From Microdochium bolleyi (taxonomy: Eukaryota; Ascomycota; Sordariomycetes; Xylariales; Microdochiaceae), in NCBI GenBank assembly GCA_001566295.1, contig KQ964261.1, positions 248,001 to 312,000 on the forward strand: DNA of 64,000 nucleotides, read 5' to 3'. Below are positions 57,612 through 64,000 of this stretch, in pieces. The translations under genes and the position numbers were made by a program. Below the pieces are notes generated by a model, which saw only the letters and a list, made by a program, of their open reading frames with translations, searched no databases and had not been told where the DNA came from. The stretch's first letter is position 1. Every line of letters begins with the position of its first letter.

Positions 57612-59225
57612 GCCGGGGGAGGCCTACCATTCTGCCCTCTTCACAGGACAAACAGGCCCCGGGCCGTCGCGGCCACAACCACGGGAGCCCGCTGATTGGG
57701 ATTCCAAAGGGGACAGGCAAGACCTAGAAAATACCCGAATATTCAGAGAAGAGAAGGCCCACAGACGCGAGCCACACCGTCCGGGCAGTAATACTTATAG
57801 ATGAGTAGAGCTTGATACTATAGCTGGGAGGGACAAGCATAGAGCTAGAGGATTGAGCAAGGAGGAAGGCGAACGATACCCAATATTCTAGAGCAGTCAA
57901 CTTGTTTTCATATAACCTAGACAAGCAGCGAAAGAAGCAGAGCCAGGATGAATCTAATAACACGCGTACATATCCCAGTGCGCTGTCTGCCTGGATCTTC
58001 TGTGATGTGGTTTCCCTGGGATGCTGCCCGCGGCAACCAGTCCCGGTGATTAATGATCGAGACGGTGCCGCAAAGTACTGTGCCATAAGTGCAGATTGGC
58101 ACCGCTGCTGGGCCTACGCATCGTTACATAGTACTCTCTTTCTATATATACATATTACCCAAGCTTTGTGAGCTGGAGGATATCTTAATATACTGCGCGC
58201 GCCAGACGCCATGGCAGCGAGGTTCTCGTGAGCCTCTCAGCTCCCCAGTGCTCGTGTGCGGACCGGTGTCTCCAATCCTTTCCAGCAAGCACGCTTGGAG
58301 CTCTACCTCTCTACCTCTCTACCTTTTCCTTCCCCAACGGATGAGCATTCCATAGTCGTTCGGAGCAGGGCTGGAAGGAAGAGTAGTCTTCCGTCGTCGT
58401 AGACGCTGCCTGTCGGCGATTTCAGCCTGGTCACATTCACGGTGTGCTAAAAACGTCGTCATCCTGACTGGCGGCGCGCAAGGCTTGCCCCCGTTGGCAG
58501 TACGTGGTATGCCCAGACGCTCCCGAAGATCTCAAAAGAGATGGGACCTTGTTGGTGCTTTTTTGTGCCTGTGACCGACGCTCGAGCCCGAAATCCTGGT
58601 GTCCTTGAACGACGGACCGCCATCCTAACCCGCGTTGGTGAACTACTTTTCGTCTTGAAGACTTTGCCTGGATCTTCCAGTGCGGCCTGTCGCTTCTCGA
58701 GAGTTTCTGACTCTTTCGGACGCGCGGTGTCATGCATGTTTGGGGCATCTACCTATGCCGGTACACTCAAGGCTAACCATATAAGAACCTCAACTCGACC
58801 GAATCAAACTTAGATCGCAGCTCTCATTGCTGACTTTGAAGGGAGACTCGCGCCTGATATGGCGCCCCTAGATGAAGCCAGGCCACTTATGAAAGCAGGC
58901 TTTCCGGGAAACTTGCAACACGCTGTAACTTGATCATGTCAGCAATCTTCTTGCGAACAGGCGTAACATGTATGTTCACCGGCCACACAATTGTCAAATG
59001 TTGTTATGATTGCTCTCTAACTCCGAAACACTGATACCGGAAGTCGAAGCCTCGGTGAACTAGCTCCACAACGCCTTTCCCTGGAACTTTCATAGTACTC
59101 ATAAGACGCACAAAACAAGAATAATAGATGAAAGAACAAACAAGACATCCGAGTAAAGTGAAGCTTTGTCCGTGTTACGACTCTGCCTAATCCACTTATC
59201 AACGACGCAACGCAACATATGACTT
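57612..59225. other. convergent intergenic region DUF1275/FHA gene
   Basis: This 1.6-kb stretch is AT-richer than the genes and has no supported coding frame. It contains the 3' regions of both convergent genes and a short tandem repeat at 58301-58324. Confidence 0.5.
58301..58324. repeat. CTCTACCT tandem repeat, three copies
   Basis: Three exact copies of the octamer CTCTACCT lie head to tail in intergenic DNA. Confidence 0.85.
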
Positions 59226-61127
59226 TCATGCGAAAGAAGGAGCTGTGTAGATGAGCATGGACAAAACACCTGCTCCACCCAGAGCAACACAAGCCGCCAC
59301 CTCTGCAATGCGACGCCGTTTCGGCAGCGAGGCTTGAGGCCGCGTGGGTGCTTTCGTGGTGTGTACAAGCTCGAGCGGCGCGTGATGCTCAGTCGAGCCA
59401 GGTGCATCGCATGGCGTAGTCGTGTTATGCTCACCTTCGTCGGCAGGGAAGGCAGTTTCGAAAGATCGCTTCGTGGACGTGGACTCAAAGGACTTGATGA
59501 GAGGTACCTCTTCCTCACTCTGTGGCTCATGAGCAAGCAGGTCGCTGATGAGCAAACGCTTGATGGTTTGGTCTGCCTTGCTCTGCTCGAATGTGTAGGC
59601 GCTAGTTTCGTCTACATGCACCGGTTGGCTTTGGCCGTCTGCGTTGGAGAGCAGCGGGATCGATTCGGGATTATTGATGAAGCTCGTCCCAGAATATTCC
59701 CAGGCCGAGTCAGCGGGAGCATCGGCCGGGTCAAGATCGAGCACAGATTCGCACGTAGGTTCTGTCTGTGGTCCTGTGATTGCTTGAGAACTGCAACTAA
59801 GGTCGATCTCATCTGCAGCAACAGTGTCGGTACTCGCTTGAAAGATGAAATCGCTTGGAGATTTGCATCGTGGAGGCAGCTCCGGCGCCTGTTCTCCTGT
59901 CTCATCCACGTGGCTGTGATCGCTGCTGGCGTTGCTTGCTACAGACATGCCGTCTACATCACAGGAGTTAGCAGATGCCTCAGAGCGCACAATACAGTGG
60001 GAGAACCTACCATCCTCTTCGTCTTGTTCCTCAGCGTCGGGAGCTTCCCCAAATTCACTTAATAGAGCCTCCTCAATCTCGTTGAAGAGGTCTTCCTCAT
60101 CATCACTCTGGTCAACCGGGAACGCATCGTCCATGCTGGCCTGATCGTTCCCACAGTTGCTGACACAATCGCTGTCACAATCACTGCCGTGACCGCTGTC
60201 GGAGTCAGCCTCACAATCGCTATCGTTGTCACAGCTGTAGGGCGACTCGTCGTCGGTCACGACATCTACGCCTGCTTCAGCAGGGTCCACGATGCCTGTG
60301 GCGCTTAGCCCCTCATTTGGCGAGCCTGTGATATCGTAGACGTCTCTCAGGAGTGTCTGTTCAGGATCTGCTGTGAGGTCGATGATATGCTGCTCAAGCA
60401 TCATCAGATCCTGCGCTGTAGGGCCGAACAGCCCGCTTGTCTCTACGACACTTTCGTCGTCACTCATATCGTCGTCTGAGTCAGGGTCGTCAGGAACAGT
60501 GAAAATGTTGGTCGGGCCGCCTCGGTTCGCATTCTTGGCAGGCTCGTCCTCAATCTCGACGGTGAGGATTGTTGGCGGAAAGGTGACCGTTTCTCGGAAG
60601 ATGTCGACTCCGAAGCGGAGCACGTCTCGGTCCGCAAGCTTGACTGGCTCAGCTGGGATGAGTTGTCTTTCAGAGAGGCTATCATGAGCAGTGTGAAAGG
60701 TTCCGTGCAGCGAGCCGTTGTCCTTGATGGAGATTGTCTGGATAAGGGAGATGTCAGCGCTGTGTTTCAACACGATGCTTCGACTGAACGGAGACTGCCT
60801 ACACACCTTATCTTCAAAGTTGGCTTCCAGCTCAGCATGATGGCGTGACATGACAGGGCTTTCGAAGTATGCGTTCGAATCGCTCGCGACAAAGCCTTTT
60901 GACGTGACCTTGGACGCACGCCCTATTGGTACACGCGGGGCGTCTCGTGTGAAGCTGATGCGGCGCTGTGCGTACAACGAGATCGGCTTTCTGGCCGACG
61001 AGAGTTTTAGGGTGACATGCATTCCTGATGTGACGTTCTTAGAAGCCTGCTCATGTACGGATGAACCGCTCGATAACCCACCGTCACGGCCCGTATCTGG
61101 GCTCTGTGTCGATGATCCAGCCTCCAT
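59226..61127 (-). CDS. FHA-domain protein with C-terminal membrane segment
   Basis: FHA domains bind phosphothreonine. Exons 61127-60807 and 60737-59226 are separated by a 69-nt intron that keeps the frame open, so the spliced product is 610 aa. The intron has GTGTGT and CAG ends and a GCTGAC branch-like site, and its removal restores the FHA continuity FEDK-TISIKDNGSLHGTF. FHA hallmarks: IGR (68-70), MSRHHAEL (93-100), KDNGSLHGT (112-120), RFGVDIF (148-154). The long middle is acidic and Ser-rich, with a SUMO-interaction-like IIDLT at 225-229 and an unusual Asp/Ser/Cys tract. KRRR precedes a hydrophobic C-terminus (about 585-610), suggesting a tail anchor. N-terminal FHA plus C-terminal anchor recalls Far9/Far10 and SLMAP, but the coiled coils of those proteins are not evident. 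Confidence 0.85.
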   Translation of the reverse strand: MEAGSSTQSPDTGRDGGLSSGSSVHEQASKNVTSGMHVTLKLSSARKPISLYAQRRISFTRDAPRVPIGRASKVTSKGFVASDSNAYFESPVMSRHHAELEANFEDKVCRQSPFSRSIVLKHSADISLIQTISIKDNGSLHGTFHTAHDSLSERQLIPAEPVKLADRDVLRFGVDIFRETVTFPPTILTVEIEDEPAKNANRGGPTNIFTVPDDPDSDDDMSDDESVVETSGLFGPTAQDLMMLEQHIIDLTADPEQTLLRDVYDITGSPNEGLSATGIVDPAEAGVDVVTDDESPYSCDNDSDCEADSDSGHGSDCDSDCVSNCGNDQASMDDAFPVDQSDDEEDLFNEIEEALLSEFGEAPDAEEQDEEDGRFSHCIVRSEASANSCDVDGMSVASNASSDHSHVDETGEQAPELPPRCKSPSDFIFQASTDTVAADEIDLSCSSQAITGPQTEPTCESVLDLDPADAPADSAWEYSGTSFINNPESIPLLSNADGQSQPVHVDETSAYTFEQSKADQTIKRLLISDLLAHEPQSEEEVPLIKSFESTSTKRSFETAFPADEGEHNTTTPCDAPGSTEHHAPLELVHTTKAPTRPQASLPKRRRIAEVAACVALGGAGVLSMLIYTAPSFA

Positions 61128-63794
61128 CCTGTGTATTTCCTATGCTCGACGTATACTTGTTGTGCGGCAGGCGGGCCGATCACAAGGGCAAGTGCTCTAA
61201 TGTCGATGGCGGTGGTGGGGAGCAGCGGCAGATCCGTATGGCGTCGATGTGAGCGCGCGGTGATGGTAGTTATTGGTCGATTAGGACTGTCCGGGAGGTC
61301 GAAGGACAGCTTTCACAGGTTGTCGGCTGGAGACAAAGTCTGCAGGGCCGAGCGGTATGTGAGATGGACGTGGGCTCCGAGTAGGAGGAAGGTGCGGGAG
61401 CCTGCCTACCGTGAAGCGGGTAGGCACGGCTGCGAGCAAGGTTCGCGAGTTCACAAGGCTGCTGGTGTACCCGACTCGACGTCCTACACGGCCCATGAAC
61501 CTGCCGTTGGTTAATTTAGGGCTGTCGTGGCTCTGTGTGACCGAGATAGAGCACCTTTGCCTGTGGAAAGAAGACGGGGAACGATGTTGGTGGTGGTCGG
61601 TAAGATGGCGTGAGTCCTGGATGGGGGACGTCGGCCGATGTCTAGGAGGGAGAGGAGCTGCCCCGCGTTCCAGAGTTGGTTGGATGCACGGTCCGTGCTG
61701 GTTGTGCCACTCTGTGGGCCCGAATATGCCGCCGCAGAGAGGAAGCAAGTGCACGCAGCTATCTGGAACAAAGGTGTGTAAAACGAGGAGGGCTAACGGC
61801 CGGCTGTCAAGTGCAATCTCACTGTTCGAGTTCACGCCTGAGGCAGCTTGTAAGTCAAGATGCCTGGCCCCATGTACGGAGGACTGGTGGGGCACTGGGG
61901 TAAGCTCAGCTCATCGATATCGTGAGATGGCCAAGGCAGCAGTTGTCGCAGTGCAGTGCTACCACACCGCCCATCAAACGAAGAGCATCGAGGAGCATCA
62001 GTCACGGTGTATATCTTTTGGCATGTATTCAGGATGTTGAGCCCGAGCGTTCATCTCGTTCTCGTCTTCCCGAGACCGTTATCGTCACAGCTGCCTCGGA
62101 CAATGATAAGGCGGGCGGTGGGGTCCACGGGAGCCAACCAGCCCAATCAGCCATCAGGGTCCAGTCCAAAGTGCATGCAGGGAGGTGGGGAGCGCCCCAG
62201 ATGCCGCTGTGGGCTGGAAGGTAAATCCCCCACTTGCGCCGGACACACGACTTCCACAACCTGGAAGGTGGTGGCTATCAAGGAGCATTGCGATGCCGAC
62301 ACATGCATGCATGCTGTTATCCGCGGCAATCATGGACCGCCGCAAAGCATCTAGAGATTCAGGCAGAGGGACTGTATCAAGGGGTTCCTGGGGCTGGTTG
62401 GATGCCTGAGCCGGAGAGTGGCCATGTTGGGCCACGGACCTAGGCCACCAGAATGTGATCACATGTGCAGTGCGGGGGTTACGCTGGCACGACCAATCCC
62501 ACAATTGCCCGGCTCGGCGATTGTTCTTGTGTCCGCTCTACAGTATGGGCGGACTTGATCCACGGCATTGCTCGGCGTGGTGCTGATTCAGGCGTCTTGG
62601 TGTGAAGCCCAGGAGAATCACGTGGGCAGATCACTGGAATAGAGCTCCGTGCTTCACGTCCCTGCAGGCCCGCACACCACGATGTCCGGAAGCAGGAGGC
62701 CGAGTTGTGGCAACTGCACTTGACAATGCTCAGGATTGCAATGTGCTGTCCCAGGCACCGGGCGAGGGAAGCATGGAAGCTGCAGATCACTAGACAGAGA
62801 TCAGTCACAACAGCCTTCCTGGCAAGCTCCAATGCCTGCGAAGGTCTGAGTCATCATCGATACAGGACTGGGATGACTCAAGGCTGCCATGGACCTTCCA
62901 GCACTTGGATCCGGAGTCGCCCATGCACTTCGCAACGAGCATCGCCAGCGGGTATCCTGGGTTTGTGGTACGCTGCTGGTGCTGCATCAACTGCCCGGTG
63001 CCTCGCCTTGTGCTCAGATGTCCCCGCTATCGCCAGCCCTGTCGTCCAGGACTTGAATGCTCTGAGCAACGCACCATCGTCATTGCGTCCACCTGGGCGG
63101 GCCGCATGACGCTATGCGGGCCCATCCCACCTTGGTGTCAATTACCTCCAAACTTTTTGTGATGCACTCCGAGCTGCACCGAGAGCTCGACGTGAAGAGG
63201 TTGACCACCCCCAGCCAGCCACTGAGCAGATCCGACTTGCCTCATTGAGCCTGCTGTGCACCACCCTGATCGCCCTCCAAGCTTTTGCTTTCGCCCCCTT
63301 GCAGCACCATCTCGTCTTTGCCACAACCTTCCACCACGCTGCTGCGGCTCTCTTCCTCTCCCCTCCACCCACACTCTTGCTCCCGGTGGCTATTTACCAG
63401 GTCGTAAACATACTTCACTACCTTCATCTGACACGCATCGCCCAGCTCGGTATCATTCTCGGACCACTAGACATAGAATTTGGTACGGCCGCCGTCTACG
63501 TTGCGAATCCAGCTCCAAATACATGATACTTCTCCGGAGATAGCTTCTCTACAACGACCCGGCCAGCGCCCTTGCTCCGATACGAGCGATCCATCGCACA
63601 CCTTGTCCATATAAGCCGCTGTCAACCTCATGGATGTTCTCCCGCATCCCACAGTCTTTTCTCAACAGACCACCAGGATAGCATACTTGCACACCACAAG
63701 CGCCTATACCTGACGCTCTGACAACCGCCACTCTCCGAGACAAGACCACTTGGCCACCAGCGTCTAGATCTCGGATCGCCACCACAACCACAAC
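61128..63794. other. 2.7-kb divergent intergenic region FHA/IFRD genes
   Basis: No frame shows coding character. The right 600 bp are a C/T/A-rich leader for the gene starting at 63795. A palindrome ATGTGATCACAT lies near 62453 and a CACGTG E-box near 62620, neither of established meaning here. Confidence 0.5.
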
Positions 63795-64000
63795 ATGCAC
63801 GACCTACGCAAGAAGGCTCTCTTGGAGAGTCGCAAAACCACTTCCCGCAAGGCTCGGTCGAGGCCAGAGTCCGGCGCTGCGTCGCCACTCGCCTCGCCCG
63901 CGCCGTCTCGCAACAGCTCTCGTGCCCCGAGCCGCTATGCATCCGAGGACGAGGATGCTGGTGACTACTCTGACAACGAGCAAAGCGTCGCAAGTTCGTA
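63795..64000 (+). CDS. IFRD (interferon-related developmental regulator)-like protein, 5' end only
   Basis: The reading frame starts at ATG 63795 and runs off the window after 68 codons. The N-terminus MHDLRKKALLESRKTTSRKA followed by a Ser/Arg/Pro-rich stretch and SRYASEDEDAGDYSDNEQS matches the start of fungal IFRD-family proteins. These are conserved cytoplasmic or nuclear proteins whose human members act as transcriptional co-regulators, and IFRD1 also binds ribosomes. The diagnostic armadillo-like IFRD domain lies beyond the edge, so the call rests on the N-terminus only. A long C/A-rich leader precedes it. Confidence 0.65.
   Translation, partial: MHDLRKKALLESRKTTSRKARSRPESGAASPLASPAPSRNSSRAPSRYASEDEDAGDYSDNEQSVASS

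Noticed and set aside
1..64000. CRISPR arrays, rRNA genes, transposons, secondary-metabolite cluster
   Set aside because: No regularly spaced repeats, rRNA sequence, transposase, reverse transcriptase, PKS or NRPS motifs were seen.

Overview
The window is nuclear DNA of a filamentous ascomycete (Pezizomycotina, probably Sordariomycetes; species not determinable from sequence alone). The basis is short GT-AG introns (53-375 nt), strong C/G preference at third codon positions, C/A- and C/T-rich leaders before start codons, and genes typical of filamentous fungi (HET-domain proteins, DUF1275 protein, CE3-like secreted hydrolase, division-1 chitin synthase). I see no tRNA, rRNA, CRISPR array, transposase or retroelement. 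Eighteen protein genes are called, with exon structures worked out by matching reading frame, splice sites and family conservation. One runs off the right end.

Layout. 0.6-1.7 kb: conserved hypothetical (+). 1.9-3.1 kb: PEX19 (-) with a hidden last exon carrying a CaaX-like tail. 4.3-5.0 kb: UBC9 SUMO E2 (+), divergent from PEX19. 6.6-9.3 kb: glutamine-dependent asparagine synthetase (+, nine exons). 10.6-12.1 kb: mitochondrial porin/VDAC (+, five exons). 15.0-16.0 kb: secreted SGNH/GDSL esterase (+), convergent with mitochondrial release factor 1 (-, 16.6-17.9 kb). 17.9-26.0 kb is gene-poor, with an 80-aa Ser/Pro-rich protein (-, 19.1-19.4 kb) and a 77-aa putative mitochondrial membrane protein (-, 22.3-22.7 kb). 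26.0-28.8 kb: a 934-aa disordered protein with a SUMO-interaction-like motif (+). 29.7-32.2 kb: Aco2-type aconitase (-). 33.3-34.7 kb: ARP2 (+). 35.5-39.8 kb: 1432-aa Q-rich protein ending in a CCCH finger, possibly a fungal PNUTS/Ppn1 (-). 42.4-44.6 kb: SLY1 (+). 44.8-49.0 kb: two HET-family paralogues (-), the left one lacking the HET domain. 52.0-55.1 kb: chitin synthase (+). 56.5-57.6 kb: DUF1275 membrane protein (+). 59.2-61.1 kb: FHA protein with a C-terminal membrane segment (-). 63.8 kb to end: 5' part of an IFRD-like gene (+).

Most genes are unrelated housekeeping functions: peroxisome biogenesis, SUMOylation, mitochondrial transport, translation and metabolism, ER-Golgi fusion, actin nucleation and cell-wall synthesis. 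They are arranged as convergent or divergent neighbours without a metabolic cluster. The accessory-like part is the HET-family pair at 44.8-49.0 kb. I found no clear evidence of a wholly new multi-gene system. The observations most worth follow-up are the HET-less paralogue, the PNUTS-like protein, the FHA tail-anchor protein and the uncharacterised small proteins.
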